A DNA stretch of 51,433 nucleotides from an uncultured Streptococcus sp. (GTDB lineage Bacteria; Bacillota; Bacilli; Lactobacillales; Streptococcaceae), in NCBI RefSeq assembly GCF_901875575.1, contig NZ_CABFMF010000005.1, forward strand, positions 1 through 51,433, read 5' to 3'. The position numbers and the translations under genes are program-made. How positions within the stretch are numbered: position 1 is the first letter of the stretch; every line of letters begins with the position of its first letter. The notes beneath the pieces are model-generated. The model searched no databases. It was given only the letters and a program-made list of their open reading frames with translations, and had not been told where the DNA came from. This document shows, piece by piece, positions 25,336 through 32,529 of this stretch.

Positions 25336-25641
25336 ATGATTAAAATTCTTGCTGCCTGCGGTGCAGGTGTAAACTCAAGTCACCAAATTAAAAGTGCTCT
25401 TGAAGAAGAACTAGCAAACCGTGGCTACGATGTACATTGTGATGCAGTTATGGTTAAAGATGTGAACGAAGACCTTATCAAAGGTTATGACATCTTCACA
25501 CCAATTGCTGCTACAGACCTTGGCTTTGACCCTGGTATTCCAGTAATTGAAGCTGGACCAATCTTATTCCGTATTCCAGCAATGAGCGCTCCAGTATTTG
25601 ATAATATTGAAGCAGCTATTAAAGAACACGGATTAGGCTAA
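25336..25641 (+). CDS. gatB: PTS galactitol/galactose-family EIIB
   Basis: This 101-residue EIIB phosphorylates the incoming sugar through a cysteine, Cys8 in MIKILAACGAGVNSS. The ATG at 25336 is used because GGAGGAG lies just upstream; the longer in-frame TTG reading is inside that ribosome site. Short gaps on both sides place it in one transcript with gatA and gatC. Confidence 0.9.
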   Translation: MIKILAACGAGVNSSHQIKSALEEELANRGYDVHCDAVMVKDVNEDLIKGYDIFTPIAATDLGFDPGIPVIEAGPILFRIPAMSAPVFDNIEAAIKEHGLG

Positions 25642-25687
25642 TTCTAATTTGTTAACATTCATATAACATAAAAAGGGAGGAACTGTT

Positions 25688-27163
25688 ATGGATGCAATCT
25701 TTGGCCTAATCAAAAAATTTTTCACACCTATCTTAGATATGGGTGGACCTGTCATCATGTTAATCATTTTGACAGTATTGGCTTTACTTTTTGGAGTGAA
25801 ATTCTCCAAAGCGCTTGAAGGTGGTATCAAACTTGCCATCGCTCTTACAGGTATCGGTGCCATCATCGGTATGCTAAATGGTGCTTTCTCAGCATCACTT
25901 GCAAAATTTGTTGAAAACACAGGTATCCAATTGAGTATCACTGACGTTGGTTGGGCACCACTTGCAACAATCACTTGGGGATCTGCTTGGACACTTTACT
26001 TCTTGCTCATCATGTTGATTGTCAACGTAGTGATGCTTGCTATGAAGAAAACAGATACACTTGACGTTGATATCTTCGATATCTGGCACTTGTCTATCAC
26101 AGGTCTTTTGATTAAATGGTATGCTGACAACAATGGTGTGAGCCAAGGGGTTTCACTCTTTATTGCTACAGCAGCTATCGTCCTTGTTGGTGTGTTGAAA
26201 ATTATCAACTCTGACTTGATGAAACCTACATTTGATGACCTTCTTAATGCACCAAGTTCATCACCAATGACATCAACTCACATGAACTACATGATGAACC
26301 CAGTTATCATGGTTTTGGATAAGATTTTTGAAAAATTCTTCCCAGGTCTTGATAAATATGACTTTGACGCTGCAAAATTGAACAAGAAAATCGGTTTCTG
26401 GGGTTCTAAATTCTTTATCGGTTTCATTCTTGGTATTGTTATCGGTATTATGGGAACTCCACATCCAATTGAAGGTGTTGCAGATGCAGATAAATGGCGT
26501 CTTGTTATCAAAGGATGGTTGTCTCTTGGTTTGACAGCTGGTGTATCTTTGGAACTCTTCTCACTTATCGGTTCATGGTTCATCGCTGCCGTAGAACCAC
26601 TTTCACAAGGTATTACAAACGTTGCTACTAAACGTCTTCAAGGACGTAAATTTAACATCGGTCTTGACTGGCCATTCATCGCTGGTCGTGCTGAAATCTG
26701 GGCTTGTGCCAACGTACTTGCACCAATCATGTTGATTGAAGCTGTGCTTCTTTCAAAAGTCGGAAATGGTATCTTGCCACTTGCAGGTATCATCGCTATG
26801 GGTGTTACTCCAGCTCTCTTGGTTGTAACTCGTGGTAAATTGCTCCGTATGATTATCTTCGGAACACTCTTGTTGCCACTCTTCCTTCTTTCAGGTACAC
26901 TTATTGCACCATTTGCAACAGAACTTGCTAAAGGTGTAGGTGCCTTCCCAGCAGGTGTGAGCCAAACTCAATTGATTACTCACTCAACTCTTGAAGGACC
27001 AATTGAAAAACTTCTTGGTTGGACAATTGGTAACACTACAACTGGTGATATCAAAGCAATCCTTGGTGCAGTAGTCTTCCTTGTATTCTATATCGGTATC
27101 TTTGCTTGGTACAGAAAACAAATGATCAAACGTAACGAAGAATACGCAGCAAACGCAAAATAA
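25688..27163 (+). CDS. gatC: PTS galactitol/galactose-family EIIC
   Basis: This 491-residue membrane permease belongs to the GatC/SgcC family, with about 12 hydrophobic segments. It has an N-terminal FGLIKKFFTPILDMGGPVIM and GTPHPIEGVADADKW in the middle. It binds and moves the sugar while EIIB phosphorylates it. GGGAGGA precedes the ATG. Codon use is strongly biased to abundant codons, which suggests high expression when induced. A strong hairpin follows, splitting it from lacX. Confidence 0.9.
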   Translation: MDAIFGLIKKFFTPILDMGGPVIMLIILTVLALLFGVKFSKALEGGIKLAIALTGIGAIIGMLNGAFSASLAKFVENTGIQLSITDVGWAPLATITWGSAWTLYFLLIMLIVNVVMLAMKKTDTLDVDIFDIWHLSITGLLIKWYADNNGVSQGVSLFIATAAIVLVGVLKIINSDLMKPTFDDLLNAPSSSPMTSTHMNYMMNPVIMVLDKIFEKFFPGLDKYDFDAAKLNKKIGFWGSKFFIGFILGIVIGIMGTPHPIEGVADADKWRLVIKGWLSLGLTAGVSLELFSLIGSWFIAAVEPLSQGITNVATKRLQGRKFNIGLDWPFIAGRAEIWACANVLAPIMLIEAVLLSKVGNGILPLAGIIAMGVTPALLVVTRGKLLRMIIFGTLLLPLFLLSGTLIAPFATELAKGVGAFPAGVSQTQLITHSTLEGPIEKLLGWTIGNTTTGDIKAILGAVVFLVFYIGIFAWYRKQMIKRNEEYAANAK

Positions 27164-27188
27164 TGCACTCCTATAAAATGTAAATTGT

Positions 27189-27238
27189 AAAAGCTAGGTT
27201 GTCAATTTCCTAATTGGGAGTGACAGTCTAGCTTTTTC
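27189..27238 (+). terminator. Terminator between gatC and lacX
   Basis: AAAAGCTAG/CTAGCTTTT with further pairing GTCA/TGAC inside and a T-rich end. LacX is then reached only by read-through, as no separate promoter is evident in the 30 bp that remain. Confidence 0.75.
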
Positions 27239-27268
27239 TTAAGTATAAAATCTCGGAGGTAAATAACA

Positions 27269-28162
27269 GTGATTGAATTAAAATCAGATAAATTAACAGT
27301 TGAGTTTACAACACTCGGTGGTGCTCTTTCATCAATAAAAGACAATGAGGGTATTGAATACTTATGGCAAGGTGATGCTAAATACTGGAGTGGTCAAGCA
27401 CCAGTTCTATTTCCTATTTGCGGTTCTTTACGTAATGACACAGCTATTTATGTAGATAGTGAAGGAAATGAATCTAAAGGAAATATTCCAAGACATGGAT
27501 TAGTTCGCAAAAAAGAGTTTGATTTGGTAGAAAAAACTGATAATAGTGTAACCTTTGCTATCGAAGATGATGAATCTTCTTATGAAAACTATCCTTATCA
27601 TTTCCGCTTAGAAATCACTTATAGCCTTACTGGTAAGACGGTACGGACTCAATACAAGATTTTCAATAAAGAAATTAGCAAGCTCATGCCTTACTTTATA
27701 GGAGGTCATCCAGGTTTTAATTGTCCTCTTAGTGACGATGAATCCTATGAAGATTACTATATAGAGTTTGAGAAAGAAGAGACTTGCTCTGTTCCACGTC
27801 CTTTCCCTGAAACTGGTATGCTGGATTTTCAAGATAGAAGTCCATGGCTAACAAACCAAAAAGAATTAAATTTAAGTTACGATCTTTTTAGTGTGGATGC
27901 TGTTACATTAGATGAATTAAAATCTAGAACGGTTACATTACGATCTCGTAAGCACACTAAAGGTCTAAAAGTAGATTTTAAAGAGTTTTCAAATCTCATT
28001 ATTTGGTCTACATTAAATAAGGGACCTTTCATTGCCTTTGAACCATGGTCTGGCTTATCAACATCGCTAGAAGAAGGCGATCATTTGGAAGATAAAAAGA
28101 ATGTGCGACTCTTAGAAGCAGGACAGGTAGACCAAATTGGTTTTGCGATCCAAATTCTTTAA
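27269..28162 (+). CDS. lacX: Aldose 1-epimerase family protein (LacX-like)
   Basis: This 297-residue protein has the galactose mutarotase fold. Visible family residues are in FPICGSLRND, PRHGLVRK (His), IGGHPGFNCP (His) and the C-terminal FEPWSGLS (likely catalytic Glu). It probably interconverts the anomers of galactose or galactose-6-phosphate; lacX of lactococcal lac operons belongs to the same branch. The start is GTG at 27269 with GGAGG nine bases upstream. It sits between the uptake genes and lacABCD. Confidence 0.83.
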   Translation: MIELKSDKLTVEFTTLGGALSSIKDNEGIEYLWQGDAKYWSGQAPVLFPICGSLRNDTAIYVDSEGNESKGNIPRHGLVRKKEFDLVEKTDNSVTFAIEDDESSYENYPYHFRLEITYSLTGKTVRTQYKIFNKEISKLMPYFIGGHPGFNCPLSDDESYEDYYIEFEKEETCSVPRPFPETGMLDFQDRSPWLTNQKELNLSYDLFSVDAVTLDELKSRTVTLRSRKHTKGLKVDFKEFSNLIIWSTLNKGPFIAFEPWSGLSTSLEEGDHLEDKKNVRLLEAGQVDQIGFAIQIL

Positions 28163-28190
28163 AATTAAAATAGAAAACAAACATTAACTG

Positions 28191-28219
28191 TTGACTTTTT
28201 TAAAAAATAAGAGTATATT
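28191..28219 (+). promoter_or_regulatory. Promoter of lacABCD
   Basis: TTGACT (28191-28196), 17 bp, TATATT (28214-28219). It lies about 220 bp before lacA, so the operon has a long leader. Confidence 0.7.
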
Positions 28220-28220
28220 A

Positions 28221-28260
28221 TGTTTGTAAGCAACAAATACTGTTTGAAGCAAACAAATAG
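28221..28260. repeat. Two 20-bp tandem repeats, probable LacR operators
   Basis: TGTTTGTAAGCAACAAATAC is followed directly by TGTTTGAAGCAAACAAATAG. The second copy contains a perfect palindrome TGTTTG-AAG-CAAACA (28241-28255); the first is degenerate in its right half. A period of two helical turns immediately after the -10 suits a repressor bound side by side. DeoR-type LacR is the natural candidate. Confidence 0.6.
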
Positions 28261-28271
28261 TAGGTTGTTAT

Positions 28272-28316
28272 ATTTTCTTTGATTCTAAAGAAAATCCCTT
28301 TAAGTCCTCTTAAAGG
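28272..28316 (+). promoter_or_regulatory. Two consecutive stem-loops in the lacA leader
   Basis: ATTTTCTTT/AAAGAAAAT (28272-28280, 28287-28295) and CCTTTAAG/CTTAAAGG (28297-28304, 28309-28316) are perfect hairpins one base apart. Neither is followed by a T run, so they are not a standard terminator. RNA stability or processing is possible. The rest of the leader to 28420 holds no gene. Confidence 0.5.
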
Positions 28317-28438
28317 AATCGTAAGGATGTTTATCATCTGAACATTAATTTATGTTAATAAACTGCTAGATAATCTTTATTGTTAAAATTCTACGATTAA
28401 GATTTACTAGCCTAGAAAAATAAAAAGGAGTATACAAT

Positions 28439-28864
28439 ATGGCTATTGTTATCGGTGCAGATGCTGCAGGTTTGAGATTGAAAGAAGTTGTGAAAGACTT
28501 CTTGGAAAAAGAAAACTTCCACGTTGTGGATGTTACAGCAGAGGGACAAGATTTTGTTGATGTGACTCTTGCTGTTGCTGAAGAAGTAAACAAAGAGGAA
28601 CAAAACCTTGGTATCGTGATTGATGCTTATGGAGCTGGTCCATTTATGGTTGCAACTAAGATCAAAGGAATGGTTGCTGCAGAAGTTTCTGACGAACGCT
28701 CAGCTTATATGACTCGTGGTCACAACAACTCACGTATGATCACTATGGGTGCACAACTTGTTGGTGATGAATTGGCTAAAAATATTGCTAAAGGATTTGT
28801 TAACGGTAAATACGATGGTGGACGTCACCAAATTCGTGTTGATATGTTGAACAAAATGTGCTAA
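28439..28864 (+). CDS. lacA: Galactose-6-phosphate isomerase subunit LacA
   Basis: This 141-residue subunit of the RpiB-like heteromer converts galactose-6-phosphate to tagatose-6-phosphate. It begins MAIVIGADAAGLRLKEVVKD and carries RGHNNSRM, both characteristic. AGGAG is eight bases before the ATG. It is the first gene of lacABCD. Confidence 0.95.
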   Translation: MAIVIGADAAGLRLKEVVKDFLEKENFHVVDVTAEGQDFVDVTLAVAEEVNKEEQNLGIVIDAYGAGPFMVATKIKGMVAAEVSDERSAYMTRGHNNSRMITMGAQLVGDELAKNIAKGFVNGKYDGGRHQIRVDMLNKMC

Positions 28865-28894
28865 TTAGATTACAGTAAGAAAGGTAAGTTAAAA

Positions 28895-29410
28895 ATGAGA
28901 ATTGCAATTGGATGTGACCACATCGTAACAGATGAAAAAATGGCGGTTTCAGAATTTTTGAAATCAAAAGGATATGAAGTCATTGACTTTGGTACATATG
29001 ACCATACACGTACTCACTACCCAATCTTTGGTAAAAAAGTAGGGGAAGCAGTTGTTAGTGGACAAGCTGATCTTGGTGTTTGTATCTGTGGTACTGGTGT
29101 TGGTATCAACAATGCTGTAAATAAAGTTCCTGGTGTCCGTTCTGCTTTAGTACGTGATATGACTACAGCTCTTTATGCCAAAGAACAATTGAATGCTAAC
29201 GTTATCGGTTTTGGTGGTAAGATTACTGGTGAATTGCTCATGTGTGATATCATTGAAGCATTCATTAATGCTGAATACAAACCATCTGAAGAAAACAAAA
29301 AATTGATTGCTAAGATTGAACATGTTGAAAGCCACAATGCTCAACAAACTGATGCAAACTTCTTTACAGAATTCCTTGAAAAATGGGATCGTGGAGAATA
29401 CCACGACTAA
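28895..29410 (+). CDS. lacB: Galactose-6-phosphate isomerase subunit LacB
   Basis: This 171-residue partner of LacA keeps more of the RpiB active site: GCDH near the start, CICGTGVGINNAVNKVPG with the active cysteine, and the following VRDMTTA loop. Both subunits are needed for activity. A 30-bp gap separates it from lacA. Confidence 0.95.
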   Translation: MRIAIGCDHIVTDEKMAVSEFLKSKGYEVIDFGTYDHTRTHYPIFGKKVGEAVVSGQADLGVCICGTGVGINNAVNKVPGVRSALVRDMTTALYAKEQLNANVIGFGGKITGELLMCDIIEAFINAEYKPSEENKKLIAKIEHVESHNAQQTDANFFTEFLEKWDRGEYHD

Positions 29411-29420
29411 GAGGTGACCT

Positions 29421-30350
29421 ATGATTTTAACAGTCACAATGAACCCATCCATTGATATTTCTTATCCTTTGGATGAGTTAAAAATTGATACTGTCAACCG
29501 AGTTGTTGATGTTACAAAAACAGCTGGTGGTAAGGGGCTCAATGTTACTCGAGTACTTTCAGAATTTGGTGATCCAGTTGCTGCTACTGGTTTAGTTGGT
29601 GGTAAACTTGGTGAGTTTTTGGTTGAAAATATCGATGATCAAGTAAAGAAAGATTTCTTCTCAATTCAGGGAGAAACTCGCAACTGTATCGCTATTCTAC
29701 ATGGTGAAAACCAAACAGAAGTATTAGAAAAAGGCCCAGAAGTTTTGGAACAAGAAGGACAAGCTTTCTTGGCTCATTTTGGAAAACTTCTTGATAGTGT
29801 AGAAGTAGTAGCTATCTCAGGTAGTTTACCCGCAGGTCTTCCAGTGGATTACTATGCTCAACTTGTAAAAATTGCAAATGATGCTGGTAAGCCTGTTGTT
29901 TTGGATTGTTCAGGTGCAGCACTTCAGGCGGTTCTTGAATCATCACATAAACCAACAGTCATCAAACCAAATAATGAGGAATTATCTCAACTTCTAGGAA
30001 GAGAAGTTTCTGAGGATTTGGAGGAATTAAAAGAAGTTCTTCAAGAACCTTTATTTGCAGGTATTGAATGGATTATCGTTTCACTTGGTGCCAATGGTGC
30101 CTTTGCCAAACATGGTGACACTTTCTACAAGGTAGATATTCCTAGAATTCAGGTAGTAAATCCTGTTGGATCTGGAGATTCTACTGTGGCAGGAATTTCT
30201 TCAGGACTTCTTCATAAAGAATCGGATGCAGAACTTTTAATCAAGGCAAATGTCCTTGGAATGCTTAATGCTCAAGAAAAAATGACTGGTCATGTCAACA
30301 TGGCCAACTATCAAGCTCTATATGATCAATTAATAGTAAAAGAGGTATAA
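29421..30350 (+). CDS. lacC: Tagatose-6-phosphate kinase
   Basis: This 309-residue PfkB-family sugar kinase phosphorylates tagatose-6-phosphate to the 1,6-bisphosphate with ATP. The N-terminal MNPSIDISYPL and GGKGLNVTRVL are substrate motifs, and NPVGSGDSTVAG holds the catalytic Asp and the anion hole. It starts 10 bases after lacB and ends two bases before lacD. Confidence 0.95.
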   Translation: MILTVTMNPSIDISYPLDELKIDTVNRVVDVTKTAGGKGLNVTRVLSEFGDPVAATGLVGGKLGEFLVENIDDQVKKDFFSIQGETRNCIAILHGENQTEVLEKGPEVLEQEGQAFLAHFGKLLDSVEVVAISGSLPAGLPVDYYAQLVKIANDAGKPVVLDCSGAALQAVLESSHKPTVIKPNNEELSQLLGREVSEDLEELKEVLQEPLFAGIEWIIVSLGANGAFAKHGDTFYKVDIPRIQVVNPVGSGDSTVAGISSGLLHKESDAELLIKANVLGMLNAQEKMTGHVNMANYQALYDQLIVKEV

Positions 30351-30351
30351 A

Positions 30352-31332
30352 ATGGCTTTAACAGAACAAAAACGTGCACGCTTAGAAAAACTTTCTGATG
30401 AAAATGGTATCATCTCAGCTCTTGCATTTGACCAACGTGGTGCTTTGAAACGCCTCATGGCTCAACACCAAACAGAAGAACCAACTGTGGCTCAAATGGA
30501 AGAACTTAAAGTTTTGGTAGCAGATGAATTGACTAAATACGCTTCATCTATGCTTCTTGACCCTGAGTATGGACTTCCAGCAACTAAAGCTCTTGATGAA
30601 AAAGCTGGTCTTCTCCTTGCTTATGAAAAAACAGGTTATGACACAACAAGCACAAAACGCTTGCCAGACTGCTTGGATGTTTGGTCTGCAAAACGTATTA
30701 AAGAAGAAGGTGCAGATGCAGTTAAATTCTTGCTTTACTACGATGTAGATAGCTCAGACGAACTCAACCAAGAAAAACAAGCTTACATCGAACGTATTGG
30801 TTCTGAGTGTGTGGCTGAAGATATTCCATTCTTCCTTGAAATTCTTGCTTACGATGAAAAAATTGCTGACGCAGGTTCTGTAGAATACGCTAAAGTAAAA
30901 CCACACAAAGTTATCGGTGCTATGAAAGTCTTCTCAGACCCACGCTTTAACATTGATGTCTTGAAAGTAGAAGTTCCTGTTAACATTAAATATGTTGAAG
31001 GTTTCGCTGAAGGTGAAGTAGTTTATACACGTGAAGAAGCAGCAGCCTTCTTCAAAGCTCAAGATGAAGCAACTAACTTGCCATACATCTACTTGAGTGC
31101 TGGTGTATCAGCTAAACTCTTCCAAGATACTCTTGTATTTGCTCACGAATCAGGTGCAAACTTCAATGGCGTTCTTTGTGGCCGTGCAACATGGGCTGGA
31201 TCAGTTGAAGCTTACATCAAAGATGGTGAAGCAGCAGCACGCGAATGGCTTCGCACAACTGGTTTTGAAAACATTGACGAACTCAACAAAGTTCTTCAAA
31301 CAACAGCAACTTCATGGAAAGAACGCGTGTAA
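30352..31332 (+). CDS. lacD: Tagatose-1,6-bisphosphate aldolase
   Basis: This 326-residue class I aldolase splits tagatose-1,6-bisphosphate into DHAP and glyceraldehyde-3-phosphate. It opens with LEKLSDENGIISALAFDQRG. A Schiff-base lysine is likely in DVLKVEVPVN. The streptococcal LacD family has members with a regulatory role (LacD.1 of S. pyogenes), but nothing here separates the two uses; the operon context supports catabolism. It closes lacABCD; no lacTFEG genes follow. Confidence 0.95.
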   Translation: MALTEQKRARLEKLSDENGIISALAFDQRGALKRLMAQHQTEEPTVAQMEELKVLVADELTKYASSMLLDPEYGLPATKALDEKAGLLLAYEKTGYDTTSTKRLPDCLDVWSAKRIKEEGADAVKFLLYYDVDSSDELNQEKQAYIERIGSECVAEDIPFFLEILAYDEKIADAGSVEYAKVKPHKVIGAMKVFSDPRFNIDVLKVEVPVNIKYVEGFAEGEVVYTREEAAAFFKAQDEATNLPYIYLSAGVSAKLFQDTLVFAHESGANFNGVLCGRATWAGSVEAYIKDGEAAAREWLRTTGFENIDELNKVLQTTATSWKERV

Positions 31333-31375
31333 GAAAGTCCTCCTAGTTTAGGAACATGAATCTAAAAAGGTTATA

Positions 31376-31424
31376 TGTAAAGGTTTACAAAACAACCGAC
31401 TTGTGCTATACTTTAATCACAAGT
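31376..31424 (+). promoter_or_regulatory. Promoter/operator copy 1 for the small-peptide operon
   Basis: TTTACA (31384-31389), 17 bp, TATACT (31407-31412). The -35 lies in the palindrome TGTAAAGGTTTACA (31376-31389), which is cre-like at 13 of 14 positions. The -10 lies inside a second inverted repeat, ACTTGTG (31399-31405) and CACAAGT (31418-31424), so a dimeric regulator could mask it. The same arrangement recurs 510 bp downstream. Confidence 0.65.
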
Positions 31425-31470
31425 TAATATGAATTAGAAAGTAACTATATGAAGTATAATAAAAATAAGG

Positions 31471-31534
31471 TATAGTTTATTTTACGAGCTAGGAAGGAAA
31501 AAATACAGAAACAATATTGCCAGAATAAACTATA
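31471..31534 (+). repeat. Inverted repeat in the small-peptide leader
   Basis: TATAGTTTATT (31471-31481) and AATAAACTATA (31524-31534) are perfect 11-bp complements with 42 bases between. They could fold the leader of the small-peptide transcript; function unknown. Confidence 0.45.
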
Positions 31535-31580
31535 TTTAGATGCGCATTTCAATTCGTTGTTTTATAAAAGGAGAAGATAA

Positions 31581-31667
31581 ATGCTTACTAAAAAAAGTTT
31601 TAAAGCGTTAGTTGTAGGACTAGGTATTGTTTCAATATTCTCAGTTTACACCATAGATTTACCTTAA
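31581..31667 (+). CDS. 28-residue peptide with signal-like N-terminus
   Basis: The ATG at 31581 follows a strong AAAGGAG (31567-31573) and lies about 165 bp after a good promoter. The peptide begins MLTKKSFKALVVGLGIVSIF and ends SVYTIDLP: three lysines, a hydrophobic core, then a short polar tail. This shape fits a secreted or membrane micropeptide, for example a pheromone precursor, but no known family is recognised and no paired receptor gene lies nearby. It could also be the stub of a longer exported protein. A second small gene follows by 13 bp. Confidence 0.45.
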   Translation: MLTKKSFKALVVGLGIVSIFSVYTIDLP

Positions 31668-31680
31668 AGGATATTTCTTT

Positions 31681-31827
31681 ATGAATGATTCTTTTAAAAA
31701 AATAACTGTATTTTGTTTTATAGTTTCTTGTGTTCTTTGTTTATTAGATTTAATGAATTTTAAAAATATAGCTACTTTTTTATTTTTCTGTCTTCCTGTT
31801 TTTGTTTTGATTTACAAAAAAAAATAA
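31681..31827 (+). CDS. 48-residue two-helix membrane protein
   Basis: The ATG at 31681 follows AAAGGA by nine bases. The product begins MNDSFKKITVF, has two hydrophobic segments (about residues 8-24 and 30-45) split by a short polar turn, and ends in YKKK. Size and topology resemble small immunity or holin-like proteins, but I recognise no family. It seems to form an operon with the 28-residue peptide. A weak hairpin (AAACAGA/TCTGTTT, 31828-31844) follows. Confidence 0.45.
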   Translation: MNDSFKKITVFCFIVSCVLCLLDLMNFKNIATFLFFCLPVFVLIYKKK

Positions 31828-31885
31828 AAACAGAGCCTCTGTTTGATAAATTTTAGAACATAGTTAAGTTTAAAAAAAAGTTGTA

Positions 31886-31934
31886 TGTAAAGGTTTACAA
31901 AATAACTTACTTGTGCTATACTTAAATCACAAGT
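31886..31934 (+). promoter_or_regulatory. Promoter/operator copy 2, now reading into IS scars
   Basis: TTTACA (31894-31899), 17 bp, TATACT (31917-31922), with the same TGTAAAGGTTTACA palindrome (31886-31899) and the same ACTTGTG/CACAAGT repeat (31909-31915, 31928-31934). About 60 bp around it match copy 1 closely. No intact gene follows before bgaA, some 600 bp on. Confidence 0.6.
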
Positions 31935-31969
31935 TAATACAAGGTGAGTGTTACTAAGTAATATTAGGC

Positions 31970-32022
31970 ATGATCACAGGTGAATTAGAAATCGGATGAT
32001 TTTCTAGTTCATTTGTGGTCAT
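31970..32022 (+). repeat. Long imperfect hairpin
   Basis: The arms at 31970-31993 and 31998-32022 pair over about 24 bases with a 4-nt loop and a few mismatches. A short T run follows (32022-32026). It may terminate transcription from promoter copy 2, or be a leftover palindromic IS end. Confidence 0.55.
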
Positions 32023-32026
32023 TTTT

Positions 32027-32075
32027 GGCTCTATACTATTTGTAGTGGGTAACCCCCTATGGATATTATGGAGCC
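32027..32075. mobile_element. Two ISL3-like terminal repeats fused head to head
   Basis: GGCTCTATACTATTTGTAGT at the left and the complement of the right edge (GGCTCCATAATATCC...) match at roughly 19 of 26 positions. The left part recalls the GGCTCTTT...GTAGTGGGT ends of streptococcal ISL3 elements. No transposase lies between them. Confidence 0.4.
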
Positions 32076-32148
32076 TATTTTGGTGTAGAAAAAAGGGAGC
32101 CTTATCGAGTAGAGGACAAGGGAGGTTATCATATGTAGCCTCTCGGAC

Positions 32149-32304
32149 TTATTTGTTTCGTTTGACTTCTTTAGAAACAGTAGTTGGATCTTTTAGAATA
32201 AGTTGCCCAATAGCTTTGAATGTTTCCCCGCGCTCTAAATCTAGTTGGATATCATTACGGTCTGAAAGGGTGAGGTGTTTGTGTTTTGTAATAGTGGACC
32301 TCAT
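32149..32304 (-). pseudogene. IS30-family transposase N-terminal fragment
   Basis: The minus strand reads 51 codons including KHKHLTLSDRNDIQLDLERG and DPTTVSKEVKRNK, which is the helix-turn-helix start of IS30-family transposases. It stops at 32149-32151, far short of the usual 300 or more residues, and no DDE domain follows. It is an IS relic in the bgaA leader region. No other gene is seen in 32305-32438. Confidence 0.75.
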
Positions 32305-32438
32305 TTCTAACTCAAACGTCTCATACTTAATTCCACCATAAAAATCCGTTTTAAACTAACTACCACTTCAGCCAGCCAAGTGGAAGTTAATTTGAGAAGT
32401 TATCGAATTAAAAATTGTAAGTTTATATAATTAAACTG

Positions 32439-32467
32439 TTGAAAAATCTTATGTTATTTTATATAAT
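32439..32467 (+). promoter_or_regulatory. Promoter of bgaA
   Basis: TTGAAA (32439-32444), 17 bp, TATAAT (32462-32467), about 63 bp before the start codon. Confidence 0.75.
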
Positions 32468-32482
32468 GGTAATTACAACAAA

Positions 32483-32515
32483 AGAATACGCTTACAAATA
32501 AGGAAAGCGTTTACT
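32483..32515 (+). promoter_or_regulatory. Two cre-like sites downstream of the bgaA promoter
   Basis: AGAATACGCTTACA (32483-32496) and GGAAAGCGTTTACT (32502-32515) each match the cre consensus at 12 of 14 positions. Placed between the -10 and the gene, they would act as CcpA roadblocks. The second abuts the ribosome site. Confidence 0.55.
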
Positions 32516-32529
32516 AAAAGGAGGATTTT

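Noticed and set aside
28256..28438. LacT-type anti-termination signal in the lacA leader
   Set aside because: No ribonucleic anti-terminator motif, no terminator T run and no lacT gene in the locus.
32015..32341. A 108-codon plus-strand frame upstream of bgaA
   Set aside because: It is the opposite-strand shadow of the IS30 relic and the ISL3-like ends, with no ribosome site.
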